From CBDCTM01 sp965222005 (GTDB lineage: Bacteria; Bacteroidota; Bacteroidia; Chitinophagales; Saprospiraceae), in the NCBI GenBank assembly GCA_965222005.1, contig OZ244935.1:1178001-1242000 (forward strand): 64,000 nt of DNA, in the 5' to 3' direction. Positions 18,827 through 29,103 of this stretch are shown one piece after another. How positions within the stretch are numbered: position 1 is the stretch's first letter; each line of letters opens with the position of its first letter. Below the pieces are notes generated by a model. That model searched no databases and was not told where the DNA came from. It worked only from the letters and a program-made list of their open reading frames with translations. A program made the translations under genes and the position numbers.

Positions 18827-21800
18827 CTATCTTCCGTGGCAGTGTTTGTATTTTTTACCGCTTCCACAGGGGCAGGGGTCGTTGCGGCCCATTTTTTTAT
18901 CTGCCCTTTTGAAGGTTTGTGGCTTGGCACGCGATCGGCTTACAGCTTCGGCAGCTGCACGCGTTCCATCGGCTGTCTTATTGGTGCTTGTCCGGCTAAG
19001 GTCTGTTTTTTGCTGTTGTGCTTCCTCCAGTTTGCTTCCATCAGAAAACACCACAGTGCCTTTGGCCAGGTAAGAAGTCACCTGCTCATTGATTGAATAA
19101 ATCAGTTGTTCAAACAGCTCATATGCTTCCATTTTATATACAACCAAAGGATCTTTTTGCTCAAATGACGCTGCTTGAACCGATTCCTTTAGCTCATCCA
19201 TCGATCGCAGATGCTCTTTCCAGGCTTCGTCAATAATGGCCAGGGCAATAGCTTTTTCAATATCCCGAACAATGGTTTGGCCTTTTGACTCAACAGCATC
19301 CTGCAGGCTGGCAGATATAGGCAATGGCTTGGCGCTACCATCGGTGAAAGGAATAGCAATGCGTTTGTACCGATGTCCTTCGTTTTCGTACACCGACTTG
19401 ACAATAGGAAAGAGTACTTCGCCGATTCGTTGCCCTTTGCGATGATAAAATTCTAAAAACTGCTGCTGAAAGCGATCTATCAAGTCTCTTTCATCCCCTT
19501 CCTTAAAGTCAATTTCGTCAATTTGCGGGTCAATGCCCAACACCCGGAGCGCGTCGCGCCGAAATTGTTGGAAGTCGCCTTCAATCCGATGAGCTTGCAC
19601 CAGGTTCTCGGTAAGGCCGAGGAACATATTGTTGATGTCAACGGACAGGCGGTCTCCGGAAAGTGCGTTGCCCCGTTTTTTATAGATCGCCTCCCGCTGG
19701 ATGTTCATCACGTCATCATACTCCAGCAAGCGCTTCCTGATTCCAAAGTTGTTTTCCTCTACTTTTTTCTGAGCTCTTTCTATTGACTTGGTGACCATTG
19801 AATGCTGGATCACTTCCCCATCCTGATGGCCCATCCGGTCCATCAGTTTGGCAATCCGCTCGGATTGGAAGAGGCGCATAAGATTGTCTTCCAGGGAAAC
19901 ATAAAACTGGGAGCTGCCGGGGTCTCCTTGCCGGCCAGCACGGCCGCGCAGCTGCCGATCTACCCGCCGACTGTCGTGCCGCTCGGTACCTATAATGGCC
20001 AAACCACCTGCCTCTTTGACGCCTACTCCAAGCTTGATGTCCGTGCCTCGACCGGCCATATTCGTGGCAATGGTCACATTGCCGGCTTTGCCTGCTTCGG
20101 CTACAATTTCTGCTTCCCGCTGATGTTGTTTGGCATTGAGTACATTGTGGTCGATATTTCTCAGTTTCAACATCCGGCTCAACTTTTCCGATACGTCCAC
20201 AGAGGTAGTACCTACCAAAATAGGGCGCCCGGCATTGCTCAATGCAACGATCTCGTCGATGACGGCATTGAATTTTTCACGAGAGGTTTTATATACTTTG
20301 TCCTCCATGTCGGCCCGGGCGATGGGGCGGTTGGTGGGAATCACCACCACATCCAGTTTGTAAATTTCCCAAAGTTCGCTGGCTTCCGTTTCGGCAGTAC
20401 CGGTCATCCCGGATAACTTGTGATACATGCGGAAGTAGTTCTGAAGGGTGACGGTAGCGTAGGTTTGGGTAATGTCGCCAACCTTTACATTTTCTTTGGC
20501 TTCAAGTGCCTGATGGAGCCCGTCTGAATAGCGGCGCCCCTCCATCATACGGCCGGTCTGCTCATCTACAATTTTCACCTGCCCCTCCATCACCACATAT
20601 TCTTCATCGCGCTCAAACATGGTGTAGGCCTTCAGTAGTTGATGTACAGAGTGCAGCCGGCGGGATTTGATGGCAAAGTCCTGAATCAGTTTTTCTTTGG
20701 CTTCTGCTTTTTGTTCGTCACTTTGTTCGCTGATGTCAATTTCCATCATTTCGGTGGCAATGTCGGGCATTACAAAGAAGTTGGGATCGTCACCTCCTTT
20801 GGCCAAAAATTCGGCGCCTTTTTCAGTAAGCTCCACATTCCGGGTTTTCTCTTCTATTGTAAACAGCAGCGGCTCATCGACGAGGTGCATGTTTTTGGAT
20901 TGCTCCTGCATGTAGTGATTTTCCGTTTTTTGCAGAGCAACCTTTATTCCCTCCTCGCTAAGAAATTTGATCAATGGCCGATATTTTGGCAATGCCCGAT
21001 GGGCGCGCAGCAAAGCCATCCCTGCCTGATCTTCTTCGACTCCTAAAATATTGTCATTGAATAGCTTTTTGGCGTCTGCCAGATATTGTGTGGCCAGTTT
21101 GCGCTGTGCTGCGATCAACCGTTCGATGCTGGGTTTGAGGGCCATATATTCCTGCTCCTCGCTGCCTTTGGGCACTGGTCCGGAAATGATAAGCGGCGTT
21201 CGGGCATCATCTATGAGTACGGAATCCACCTCATCGATCATTGCGAAATGGTGTTTTCTCTGTACTCGTTCATCTACAGAACCCACCATATTATCCCGCA
21301 AATAGTCAAAGCCGTATTCGTTATTCGTTCCGTAGGTGATGTCGCATTCATAGGCTTGCCTTCGCTGAACAGAGTGGGGCCGATATTTGTCGATACAATC
21401 AACCGTGAGCAGCAAAAATTCAAAAATGGGGCCTACCCATTCGCAATCGCGCAGCGCCAGGTAATTGTTAACGGTGATCAGATGCACTCCATTGCCTGAT
21501 AAGCCATTGAGGTAGGCCGGCAGGGTAGCAACGAGGGTTTTCCCTTCCCCGGTAGCCATCTCTGCGATTTTGCCATCGTGAAGTACCATACCACCAATGA
21601 GCTGTACATCGTAATGGATCATATTCCAGGTGATGTCTCCTCCTGCAGCGGTCCAACTGTTTTGCCAAATGGCTTTATCGCCATTGATGGTGATGAAGCT
21701 TTTTTTTGCCGCCAGGTTGCGGTCATGCTCGGTAGCGATGACTTCGAGGGTTTCATTTTCCATGAAGCGGCGTGCCGTCTCTTTGACTACGGCAAAGGCT

Positions 21801-22135
21801 TCCGGCAATATTTCCTGAAGGATGTCTTCGAGATGTTGGTCTCTTTCTTCCCCAAGCTGGTCGATTTCCACAAAAATGGCTTCCTTCGCATGCAGGTCTG
21901 TTTCGGTTTTGGATTCTTCCGTCAGTCTGCTGATGTCTTCGTCAATTCCTGTCAGGTGTGCCGCGATACGTTCGCGAAACTGGAGGGTTTTGTTGCGCAG
22001 TGCATCATTGCTCAGTTCGCCATACTGCTCGTACAATTCATTGATTTCATCAACGATTGGAGCATATTTGGCTGCATCGCGTTCGTATTTTGTTCCGAAT
22101 ATTTTGCCTAAGGATTTGGATATAAAGTCTAGCAT
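18827..22135 (-). CDS. secA: Preprotein translocase ATPase subunit SecA
   Basis: ATP-driven motor of the Sec pathway at the inner membrane. At 1,102 residues it has the long form usual in Bacteroidota. Visible features are Walker A ([19 protein letters not shown]), the [13 protein letters not shown] box, the preprotein cross-linking region with an inserted acidic stretch (about 430-500), the [13 protein letters not shown] helicase motif, and the C-terminal zinc-binding tail [16 protein letters not shown], which binds SecB or phospholipid. Transcribed alone, about 180 bases before deoC. Confidence 0.98.
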   Translation of the reverse strand: MLDFISKSLGKIFGTKYERDAAKYAPIVDEINELYEQYGELSNDALRNKTLQFRERIAAHLTGIDEDISRLTEESKTETDLHAKEAIFVEIDQLGEERDQHLEDILQEILPEAFAVVKETARRFMENETLEVIATEHDRNLAAKKSFITINGDKAIWQNSWTAAGGDITWNMIHYDVQLIGGMVLHDGKIAEMATGEGKTLVATLPAYLNGLSGNGVHLITVNNYLALRDCEWVGPIFEFLLLTVDCIDKYRPHSVQRRQAYECDITYGTNNEYGFDYLRDNMVGSVDERVQRKHHFAMIDEVDSVLIDDARTPLIISGPVPKGSEEQEYMALKPSIERLIAAQRKLATQYLADAKKLFNDNILGVEEDQAGMALLRAHRALPKYRPLIKFLSEEGIKVALQKTENHYMQEQSKNMHLVDEPLLFTIEEKTRNVELTEKGAEFLAKGGDDPNFFVMPDIATEMMEIDISEQSDEQKAEAKEKLIQDFAIKSRRLHSVHQLLKAYTMFERDEEYVVMEGQVKIVDEQTGRMMEGRRYSDGLHQALEAKENVKVGDITQTYATVTLQNYFRMYHKLSGMTGTAETEASELWEIYKLDVVVIPTNRPIARADMEDKVYKTSREKFNAVIDEIVALSNAGRPILVGTTSVDVSEKLSRMLKLRNIDHNVLNAKQHQREAEIVAEAGKAGNVTIATNMAGRGTDIKLGVGVKEAGGLAIIGTERHDSRRVDRQLRGRAGRQGDPGSSQFYVSLEDNLMRLFQSERIAKLMDRMGHQDGEVIQHSMVTKSIERAQKKVEENNFGIRKRLLEYDDVMNIQREAIYKKRGNALSGDRLSVDINNMFLGLTENLVQAHRIEGDFQQFRRDALRVLGIDPQIDEIDFKEGDERDLIDRFQQQFLEFYHRKGQRIGEVLFPIVKSVYENEGHRYKRIAIPFTDGSAKPLPISASLQDAVESKGQTIVRDIEKAIALAIIDEAWKEHLRSMDELKESVQAASFEQKDPLVVYKMEAYELFEQLIYSINEQVTSYLAKGTVVFSDGSKLEEAQQQKTDLSRTSTNKTADGTRAAAEAVSRSRAKPQTFKRADKKMGRNDPCPCGSGKKYKHCHGR

Positions 22136-22251
22136 AATCTGTGACGTGATTGAAATCTATGTGCGGTATGTGTTCCCCTGGCAACACCTTCTTGTTCGCC
22201 GGTGGAAAACGGAATCTATTGTTGTCCGTACCTTAAATGGTAAAGATACGA

Positions 22252-22259
22252 TATCTTTG
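22252..22259 (+). promoter_or_regulatory. -7 promoter element before the 22.4-kb lipoprotein
   Basis: TATCTTTG matches TAnnTTTG exactly, 107 bases before the ATG at 22367, in the divergent region shared with secA. The nearest upstream TTG is 27 bases away, longer than preferred. Confidence 0.35.
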
Positions 22260-22366
22260 TTCTTGCCGAACACAATTTGTACCAAGGCTCTTGATGGCCC
22301 CTTTTTACGCCAATTTGGCATTCCTGCTTTACTTTTGGCGAGTTTTTCGGACAAAGTTGCTTATCC

Positions 22367-23128
22367 ATGAAACGTACTCCCTTTCGTATTGTTTTGGCAT
22401 TGTTGTATCTCTTCGTTATCCTCTTTGGATGTAAGCCGGATATCTCTTTCAAAAATACCAAAGCCTTTTATTTTCCTTTAGAATCCTTGAAGGCTGGCAG
22501 AGTGTATGAATACCAGCCGGCAGGCAAAGATTCGCTGGCCCCCGAATATTGGCTGTACAAAAGCCTGGAAACAGACAGCGGCTTGTATTTTACGGGGCAA
22601 TATTATGACTACACCTTTGTTCCGCGCCAGTTTTTCAAGGAGGAGGTGGTGAGCAATGGTACTTTAATGCTCGATTACCAGTTTTTGCTTGCAGATACCG
22701 CTGGGCATTCAACCCCCTTAAAGGCTGATATTATTTATCCCAACGTTTTTCCGTTTCAGGTCAAAGACACTGCCGGGGTGTTTTTATTTAAGATACAGTG
22801 GCTGGGCACCGAACAGCCCCTTACGACTACAACACTCACTCGCAACCGGCGTTATGTAGGTGATCGGCAGCACTCCTTTCAGGGCCGGCAGTATGACTGC
22901 GTGGAGTTTGAGGTGAAAGAGTTGATTGAAGTTGAGCAGGAGGGCGTTCAGGAGATAACGTACCGCGGGGTTGAACGATATGCAAAGGGATTGGGCCTGG
23001 TATATTACCGAAAGGCGATCAGTGCAGACTTTGTGCTGGAATACAAATTGAAGGACATCTATACTGTGGAGAGCCTGGAGCAAAAATATCAGCTATCTCT
23101 ACAGCAACCTTTGCATACGCGATGGTGA
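22367..23128 (+). CDS. Predicted lipoprotein of unknown function
   Basis: A 253-residue protein with a lipoprotein signal (LYLFVILFGCKPD). Cys22 should be lipidated. The rest is soluble and beta-rich (YYDYTFVPRQFF, RYVGDRQHSFQGRQYDCVEF). I do not recognise a catalytic motif. The layout resembles small Bacteroidota outer-membrane lipoproteins with no assigned function. It lies 46 bases before a T9SS type B cargo gene on the same strand, so the two may be cotranscribed. Confidence 0.8.
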   Translation: MKRTPFRIVLALLYLFVILFGCKPDISFKNTKAFYFPLESLKAGRVYEYQPAGKDSLAPEYWLYKSLETDSGLYFTGQYYDYTFVPRQFFKEEVVSNGTLMLDYQFLLADTAGHSTPLKADIIYPNVFPFQVKDTAGVFLFKIQWLGTEQPLTTTTLTRNRRYVGDRQHSFQGRQYDCVEFEVKELIEVEQEGVQEITYRGVERYAKGLGLVYYRKAISADFVLEYKLKDIYTVESLEQKYQLSLQQPLHTRW

Positions 23129-23174
23129 TTTTTGATATTTAATGATTTTTGCATCGGTATAAATATCCGTTTTG

Positions 23175-24902
23175 ATGCGATACGTTCATTTTCTTTTCGT
23201 TTCTTTTGTCTTCCTCCAATGGCTGCCTGCGCAGATCCTGCCGCCCGACCTGAGCTGCATTCGCAATGACAGCCTTTTTTGGGACTTGCCCGTCAACAAT
23301 TGCGGGCCCTTTGTGAGTTATGATATTTATGTAAGTACTTCGCCACAGGGGCCTTTCAGCCTGCTCATTGCTCTCAATAACGCCACTCAAAACAATTTTC
23401 ACCACCCCAATCCTGGCGGTCAGCAATACTACTATTACATGCAAAGTAGATACAATTGCCCCGGCCAACAGGCGCTGCATTCCGATACGCTCGTCAATCG
23501 ATCTCCGGCTACTGTTTTAATTGAAAGCGTTTCGGTGGTCAATGATATGGTGCAAATTACCTGGCCTCCCAGTAGCTCTGCTGCCGTGTCGGCCTACATC
23601 ATTTACCGAACTACCAGTAACGGAACCCTCCCTATTGATACCGTTTACAATTCCACTTCCTACCTTGACCCTGGAGCTCGGCCAGAACAAAAGGCTGAGT
23701 CGTACTTCATCGTAGCTATGGATAAGTGTGGCAATACCAGTGGTTTTGACGTACCTCATTTCACTATTTTTGTCGATTCGGAGGTGAGCCCCTGTGAGCA
23801 AAGCGCACGTTTGTACTGGAATCCCTATCAAAACTGGCCCGATGGCATCGGCCTGCAAGAGGTTTGGGTACGTATTGGTGGGGCCCTTGACAGCCTTCTG
23901 GCAGTGCTTCCCGCCACAGATACTTCTTATCTTTTTGATGGTCTGAACAAAGGAGATGATTATTGTTTTTATATCGTCAACCAACGGGCTGATCGGCCTG
24001 CTGTACGCTCTCGCTCCAATCTGCTATGCTTTAAGGCAGATGTAGTACAGCCTATGCAATACATTCAGATCAGCAATGTGAGTGTAAGCCCCGACAATAG
24101 TTTTGTGTCGGTTGACTGGTACTGGAATGCCGATGCAGAGCTCAACAGCTATGACATTATTCAGTCTCAAGCAGGCACGTCCCTCCAGCAAGCCTTCAAT
24201 CCGGCCAGTCCTTTGACTTTCTTCAATCAATACACCGATCCTACTTCTTTGGCCAGTGTGGCCAGCCTCCAATATCAGATCCGCAGTATCGATCTTTGCG
24301 ATAGCGTCTTGCTTTCCGCTCCGGCCAGCACAATCCATCTCAGCGGTCTTCCGCAGCGCGATCTGACCAATCTGCTCAGTTGGACAGCCTTCGATTTAGC
24401 TAATACTGAGGTGATGACTTATGAGTTGTATCGCATCGTGGATGGCCAGGCTTCATTGGCATTGATGGCCGAGCCGGATGTTTTTACGGCGGTTGATTTG
24501 GTAGATGCCAATAATAAAAAGGAAGAACTGCTCTGCTACTATATTGTTGCCGATGGGGTGGTCACTTTGGCAGATAGTAGCAAACAGCCAGTGCGTTCCC
24601 GTTCCAATACCGTTTGTGTGCAGCAGTTTTCTACACTGCTTATTCCCAATGCCTTTGCACCAGAGGGTCGGAATTTTGAATTCAAGCCTCGCCTTGTTTT
24701 TGGTGAGAAGGCTGATTATCAATTAATCATCTATAACCGATGGGGGCAAAAGCTGTTTGAAACCCGCGATGTCGGGGAGGGCTGGAATGGCAAAGAGGGT
24801 TTTCGTGTTATGCCGCAAGGGGTATATACTTACTTTATCCGACTCGTACAACCCGATGGCTCTGTGGATGAAAAGCGTGGTACATTTCTTCTGCTGCGTT
24901 GA
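23175..24902 (+). CDS. Secreted protein with fibronectin III-like domains and gliding-motility type B C-terminal domain
   Basis: About 575 residues. A signal peptide (MRYVHFLFVSFVFLQWLPAQ) is followed by several fibronectin III-like beta sandwiches (Trp and Tyr strands such as VQITWPPSSSAAVSAYIIYR and NLLSWTAFD). The C-terminal CHU_C domain starts at IPNAFAPEGRNFEFKPRL and contains YQLIIYNRWGQKLFET and MPQGVYTYFIRL. This domain marks substrates of the type IX secretion system that are attached to the surface (type B). No enzymatic domain is visible, so adhesion or a structural role is likely. The ATG at 23175 is used; a TTG one codon earlier is in frame. Confidence 0.9.
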   Translation: MRYVHFLFVSFVFLQWLPAQILPPDLSCIRNDSLFWDLPVNNCGPFVSYDIYVSTSPQGPFSLLIALNNATQNNFHHPNPGGQQYYYYMQSRYNCPGQQALHSDTLVNRSPATVLIESVSVVNDMVQITWPPSSSAAVSAYIIYRTTSNGTLPIDTVYNSTSYLDPGARPEQKAESYFIVAMDKCGNTSGFDVPHFTIFVDSEVSPCEQSARLYWNPYQNWPDGIGLQEVWVRIGGALDSLLAVLPATDTSYLFDGLNKGDDYCFYIVNQRADRPAVRSRSNLLCFKADVVQPMQYIQISNVSVSPDNSFVSVDWYWNADAELNSYDIIQSQAGTSLQQAFNPASPLTFFNQYTDPTSLASVASLQYQIRSIDLCDSVLLSAPASTIHLSGLPQRDLTNLLSWTAFDLANTEVMTYELYRIVDGQASLALMAEPDVFTAVDLVDANNKKEELLCYYIVADGVVTLADSSKQPVRSRSNTVCVQQFSTLLIPNAFAPEGRNFEFKPRLVFGEKADYQLIIYNRWGQKLFETRDVGEGWNGKEGFRVMPQGVYTYFIRLVQPDGSVDEKRGTFLLLR

Positions 24903-25008
24903 ATTTTCCAACCATACCGCGCAGGAATCGCTTTGAAAAGAGGTGGTCAGTGGAAAGCTGGACAAATGTGTTGGCAAAAAAACCAGTGCCTTGTTTCAAA
25001 ACAGTTTC

Positions 25009-25713
25009 TTAAACCTCTTCCAGCCTCCTCCGGACCGGGAGGGGCTTCTTTTTACTTTTGCGGGCGCGCTTTTTGAAGAAATGTACCTTCTGGCCTACTC
25101 GCCAGTAATGGATCAACTCGCCACCCACCAATATCACCACACCACTGATAAACAGGCCGTTTCGGATGAGTTCGATGAGCACTTGCTGGGGCTTGAAAAA
25201 ATTGCGGATGAGTAGTATTTCCACTGCTATCACCAGGCTGGAAAGCAGGAATATAAAAATGCTGATTGCGCGGGTATCTTTAACGAATTGAGGTTTCTTG
25301 CGATACAAGCACTTTTTGAGAAAACGGCTGTTCAAATCCTGTGTTGGATCAATTTTGACAAGCTCACGAAGGATGTGCTCAGCTTGTTGGTATTCATGCA
25401 GTTGATAATGTGCGGCCGCTTTTTTGAATAATACGTGCTGGTAAATATCCACTCCTTTGTAATGCTTGATGTTGTGTTGGATGGTCGCTTCGATAAGTGC
25501 TGGCGCTACTTTGATAAACTTCCGATACGCCCCGCTCTCGAAAAGCGCTTCGCAGTATTGATGCAATATCTCATAGTATTCTTCGAATTCGAGGTATAAA
25601 ATTTCTTGTTCATGCCCTTCAAAAAAACGGACTATTCCATAGAAATCACTCGTTTCAATGGTTTCAAAAGCCCTATAAATCGAAGATTGATATTTTTGTT
25701 GCGATTGAGGCAT
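25009..25713 (-). CDS. Membrane protein with TPR-like N-terminal region, function unknown
   Basis: 234 residues. The first 140 are helical with TPR-like character (FEEYYEILHQYCEALFESGA, then KKAAAHYQLHEYQQAEHILR). Two transmembrane segments follow (about 149-167 and 184-202). The tail is strongly basic (KKRARKSKKKPLPVRRRLEE). The helical part should be cytoplasmic. I do not recognise a family. It is convergent with the type B cargo gene and is the downstream neighbour of the cyclase-family gene on the same strand. Confidence 0.7.
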   Translation of the reverse strand: MPQSQQKYQSSIYRAFETIETSDFYGIVRFFEGHEQEILYLEFEEYYEILHQYCEALFESGAYRKFIKVAPALIEATIQHNIKHYKGVDIYQHVLFKKAAAHYQLHEYQQAEHILRELVKIDPTQDLNSRFLKKCLYRKKPQFVKDTRAISIFIFLLSSLVIAVEILLIRNFFKPQQVLIELIRNGLFISGVVILVGGELIHYWRVGQKVHFFKKRARKSKKKPLPVRRRLEEV

Positions 25714-25786
25714 TTGAACGTTTACATTTATCCATTTGTTCTATCCAACGCCATTTCGGAATCAGGAGTTTTGTAAAACCTGTTTT

Positions 25787-26560
25787 TTATTTACTGTTTT
25801 GTTTTTTTAACATATACAAAACCGGCTTGCTGGGACTGGCGTCTGTCTCCAAACTGGCAATTTGCAGGTTTAGCAAATACATTCCATCTACAATTTCCTC
25901 CGGCACATAAATCAATTCCGTGATCGTGCAATGCCGCCGGGCGGGCGCCTTTGCCGAGGGGTATTGCCAAAAGGTTTTATGACTCAATAAGCGGCCCTCG
26001 TCCTCTTCCCGATCCAGCGATGGCAGGTCCAGCAGTAGGTGCTGTACGCCTCTGTCCACAAGAAATTCGACAGCTGATGGTGCCATATACGGTGGATTGG
26101 TACCTGAATAATTGTGGTACTTTTTGGTAGCAGGATTGGGCAAACTGCGGATAATCAGCGCCGGTACGCCCTTTTCCGGAAACACCTCCATCAATTGCTT
26201 TTTACCGATTACTTTGTCTCCGTTTTCAGCCTCTTCGGGTTGCAGACTAATCAAGTGTGCCAGGCAGTGAAATTGGGTGAGTGTTTGATTAATACTCACT
26301 TCTTCCCTGGCGATATGCCCTACACATTCGGTATGTGTGCCATTGCCGTGCGGGTTGATGCGGAGGTTGAGAAAGTTGACCGATCCGCCGAGCTGCGTGG
26401 AGCCCACGAAGTTACCTGCGCGTACCGGCTCCGTCTCAAAGGCAGGAGCATGAAAACAATTGACCTGCGGGTAGCCCGCTGCCAAAGGGATAGAAATATC
26501 CAGAGGTTTAGCCAAATTGGCCGTGAAATATTTTCCTTGGTGGGATAATAATATTTCCAT
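25787..26560 (-). CDS. Cyclase family protein (kynurenine formamidase-like metal hydrolase)
   Basis: 257 residues with the cyclase fold of bacterial kynurenine formamidase. The metal-binding motif HGNGTHTECVGHI stands where the family has H-x-GTH-x-D-x3-H, so Asp is replaced by Glu. Further along is DLPSLDREEDEGRLLSH, a typical second half of the active site. It could hydrolyse N-formylkynurenine or another cyclic or amide substrate. Substrate assignment is not safe from sequence. A kynurenine monooxygenase remnant exists 20 kb away, but no intact kynurenine pathway gene is in the window. Confidence 0.8.
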   Translation of the reverse strand: MEILLSHQGKYFTANLAKPLDISIPLAAGYPQVNCFHAPAFETEPVRAGNFVGSTQLGGSVNFLNLRINPHGNGTHTECVGHIAREEVSINQTLTQFHCLAHLISLQPEEAENGDKVIGKKQLMEVFPEKGVPALIIRSLPNPATKKYHNYSGTNPPYMAPSAVEFLVDRGVQHLLLDLPSLDREEDEGRLLSHKTFWQYPSAKAPARRHCTITELIYVPEEIVDGMYLLNLQIASLETDASPSKPVLYMLKKQNSK

Positions 26561-26679
26561 AAAATGTCTTTTATCCTTAGTGTTGTTAGCCTTGCTCGAT
26601 AATTTTTAATACTTTCAAACTGCCTTTGACCTCAAAACTACCTTGTAAGCACTTTATAATGTAGAAAAAATTTCAAATC

Positions 26680-28146
26680 ATGTATCAAAAGAACCTCTTT
26701 CGTTCGCCCTTTTTCTTACTACTGCTTCTTAGCACTTTTACTTTGCTAACCTGCTCCCGCAATCCGGTAACCGGCAAAAAGGAGCTGATGCTGGTTTCTA
26801 AAAACCAGGAATTGGCAATGGGCGCTCAGGCTGATCCATCGATCGTGGCCACTTATGGCCTGTACAAAAATGACAACTTGCAGAAATTTATTGACCGCAA
26901 AGGTCAGCAAATGGCGCGAATCTCTCATCGCCCGAACCTGAAATACGAATTTAAGATACTCGATTCTCCGGTAATCAATGCTTTTGCCGTGCCCGGCGGT
27001 TATGTATATTTTACCCGAGGCATCTTAGCCCACTTCAACAACGAAGCCGAGTTTGCAGGTGTGCTGGGCCATGAAATCGGCCACATCACGGCCCGCCATA
27101 GTGCAAAGCAATATAGCAAGCAGATGGTGGCTCAAATTGGCCTCATTGCAGGTATGGTGGCGGTGCCGGAATTTGCCCAGTTTGGCCAGCTTGCACAGCA
27201 GGGTCTGGGTTTGTTATTTCTGAAATTTGGTCGCGATGCTGAAAGTCAGTCCGACCGCTTGGGAGTTGAGTATTCTACCAAAATCAACTACGATGCTCAT
27301 CACATGGCCAATTTCTTTAGAACGCTTGACCGCCTTGGACAACAATCCGGAGCCAGTGAAATTCCAACCTTTTTATCCACACACCCACATCCGGCTGACC
27401 GTTATATGAATGTGAATAAGCAAGCTGATAAGTGGCAACAGAAGCTAAACAAAGGCAATAATCTCAATTCCCGTCGCAATGAGTATTTGCGCATGATTGA
27501 TGGTTTGGTGTATGGTGAAGACCCCCGACAAGGCTATGTACAAAACAACATGTTTTATCATCCTGAGCTTAAATTTCAATATCCGATACCGAGCGGCTGG
27601 CAAACTGTCAATACCAATACGCAAGTGCAGCATGCCCCAAAAGATGGCAAGGCAGCTCTGATACTCGGCCTGTCCAATCAAAAAAGCCTGACGCAAGCTG
27701 CCGATGCATTTGTACAACAGCACAAGCTAACGGTAAAGGAGTCGGGCCAGACCAATGTCAACGGATTGCCCGCCCTGGCACTGGTGACCGATCAAATTAA
27801 TCAGCAGAATGCTGCCCAAAGTATCCGCATTCTCACCTATTTTATACAGTACAACAACCTGATTTACCAAATCAATGGCCTGGCGCTGATCAATGATTTC
27901 GATCGCTACCTCAACTACTTCAACAATACCATGAAAGGGTTCAAAAAGCTGACCGACCAGAGTAAGATCAATGTAAAACCAGAGCGCATTAAAATTATAA
28001 CTGCCTCTCGAACGGGTACCCTCTCACAAATTTTACAGCAGCATAATGTGCCCTCCAAGCGAATGAATGAACTGGCAATTCTCAATAGTATGGAGCTAAA
28101 AGATACCGTACAGAAGGGAACTTTGCTGAAGGTGATCCAGAAGTGA
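26680..28146 (+). CDS. M48 family metalloprotease, putative lipoprotein
   Basis: 488 residues. A lipoprotein-like signal (LLSTFTLLTCSRNPVTGKK) precedes a BepA/YcaL-like M48 peptidase with zinc motif GHEIGHITARHSAKQ near residue 130 and the third ligand in GRDAESQSDRLGVEY. A middle domain follows (about 290-430), then a LysM-like end (GTLSQILQQHNVPSKRMNEL) that could touch peptidoglycan. Homologues act in outer-membrane protein quality control in the periplasm. The stop codon lies in the second copy of an 11-bp tandem duplication, so the C-terminus may have been altered recently. Confidence 0.92.
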   Translation: MYQKNLFRSPFFLLLLLSTFTLLTCSRNPVTGKKELMLVSKNQELAMGAQADPSIVATYGLYKNDNLQKFIDRKGQQMARISHRPNLKYEFKILDSPVINAFAVPGGYVYFTRGILAHFNNEAEFAGVLGHEIGHITARHSAKQYSKQMVAQIGLIAGMVAVPEFAQFGQLAQQGLGLLFLKFGRDAESQSDRLGVEYSTKINYDAHHMANFFRTLDRLGQQSGASEIPTFLSTHPHPADRYMNVNKQADKWQQKLNKGNNLNSRRNEYLRMIDGLVYGEDPRQGYVQNNMFYHPELKFQYPIPSGWQTVNTNTQVQHAPKDGKAALILGLSNQKSLTQAADAFVQQHKLTVKESGQTNVNGLPALALVTDQINQQNAAQSIRILTYFIQYNNLIYQINGLALINDFDRYLNYFNNTMKGFKKLTDQSKINVKPERIKIITASRTGTLSQILQQHNVPSKRMNELAILNSMELKDTVQKGTLLKVIQK

Positions 28147-28154
28147 TCCAGAAG
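28132..28154 (+). repeat. 11-bp tandem duplication containing the M48 stop codon
   Basis: GTGATCCAGAA is repeated at 28132-28142 and 28143-28153. The TGA that ends the M48 gene (28144-28146) arises in the second copy. With one copy the frame would continue for about 30 codons into the terminator region. Confidence 0.9.
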
Positions 28155-28164
28155 CCCATTGCCT

Positions 28165-28208
28165 GTAAGCCGGTTGCCCGCTCAAGCCTTTACAGACAAC
28201 CGGCTTAC
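28165..28208. terminator. Bidirectional hairpin between the M48 gene and nadK
   Basis: A perfect 12-bp inverted repeat, GTAAGCCGGTTG (28165-28176) and CAACCGGCTTAC (28197-28208), with a 20-base loop, lies between two convergent genes. The loop is large and no long T-tract follows, so a terminator role is likely but not certain. Confidence 0.5.
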
Positions 28209-28221
28209 GGCTATCTGGTCA

Positions 28222-29103
28222 TCAATTCCTGGAGTCAATTCCCCAGGTAAGCTTTTCCCTAATGGTGTGCATAAAATCTACTTCCCCGATGCGGATCAGC
28301 TTGATTTTGACATCGCTCTTTCGGATAGCGAGCTGATGATCTGCTGTGATGGTCTCGAAGCGCGAATCCAGCGTACAGAGAAAATTTTCGGTGCGCCCTT
28401 CCACTTCAAAGCTAACGACTGAAGAATCGGAAATGACAATGGGCCGTACATTGAGATTGTGAGGCGCGACGGGTGTGATGACAAAATTGCCGGAATTAGG
28501 GAATATTATTGGTCCGCCACAGCTCAACGAATAGCCGGTGGAACCGGTAGGCGTGGCAATGATGATCCCATCGGCCCAGTAAGAACTGAGGTAAGCCCCG
28601 TTGATGTAGGTGTGGATGATAATCATGGAAGAGGTATCACGCTTCAGCAAAGTACAATCGTTGAGCGCAAAGCGGATATCTCCAAAAAGGGGAATATTGG
28701 ATTCCAACTGCAACAAGCTGCGTTCATCAATGGTAAACATGCCTTTTTTAAGCATAGTTACTGCCTGGCGGACCATTTTTTTCTCGATGCTCGCCAAAAA
28801 CCCAAGCCGCCCCAAATTGATTCCCATGATTGGTACGCCGCTGTCCCTTACTAATGTGGTGGCTTTCAAAATGGTGCCATCTCCTCCCAGGGTGATCACA
28901 AAGTCGATCTTTCGGGTTTTAAAATCCAAGTAACTATCAAATTCTCCTACATCTTTTTTAAAGCGAATGTGCCCTTTGATCTGTTCGAGATAGGGTGCAT
29001 ATACATACGCATTGACCCCCTCCTCGTGGAGGGCATCAAAAAGCTGCTGGACATAGGGCAGGTCTTTGTCTTTGATCTGCTTTCCGAAAACGACGATTTG
29101 CAT
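28222..29103 (-). CDS. nadK: NAD kinase
   Basis: Phosphorylates NAD to NADP in the cytosol. 293 residues with the GGDGT motif (VITLGGDGTILKATTLV), GINLGRLGFLA, the NDCTLLKRD segment and the glycine-rich PTGSTGYSLSCGGPI. Its ATG overlaps the stop of the upstream BamA-like gene as TGATG (29101-29105), so translation is probably coupled. Confidence 0.96.
   Translation of the reverse strand: MQIVVFGKQIKDKDLPYVQQLFDALHEEGVNAYVYAPYLEQIKGHIRFKKDVGEFDSYLDFKTRKIDFVITLGGDGTILKATTLVRDSGVPIMGINLGRLGFLASIEKKMVRQAVTMLKKGMFTIDERSLLQLESNIPLFGDIRFALNDCTLLKRDTSSMIIIHTYINGAYLSSYWADGIIIATPTGSTGYSLSCGGPIIFPNSGNFVITPVAPHNLNVRPIVISDSSVVSFEVEGRTENFLCTLDSRFETITADHQLAIRKSDVKIKLIRIGEVDFMHTIREKLTWGIDSRN

Noticed and set aside
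28159..28422. Open frame on the plus strand after the M48 gene
   Set aside because: It lies almost entirely over the minus-strand nadK gene and shows no family features.
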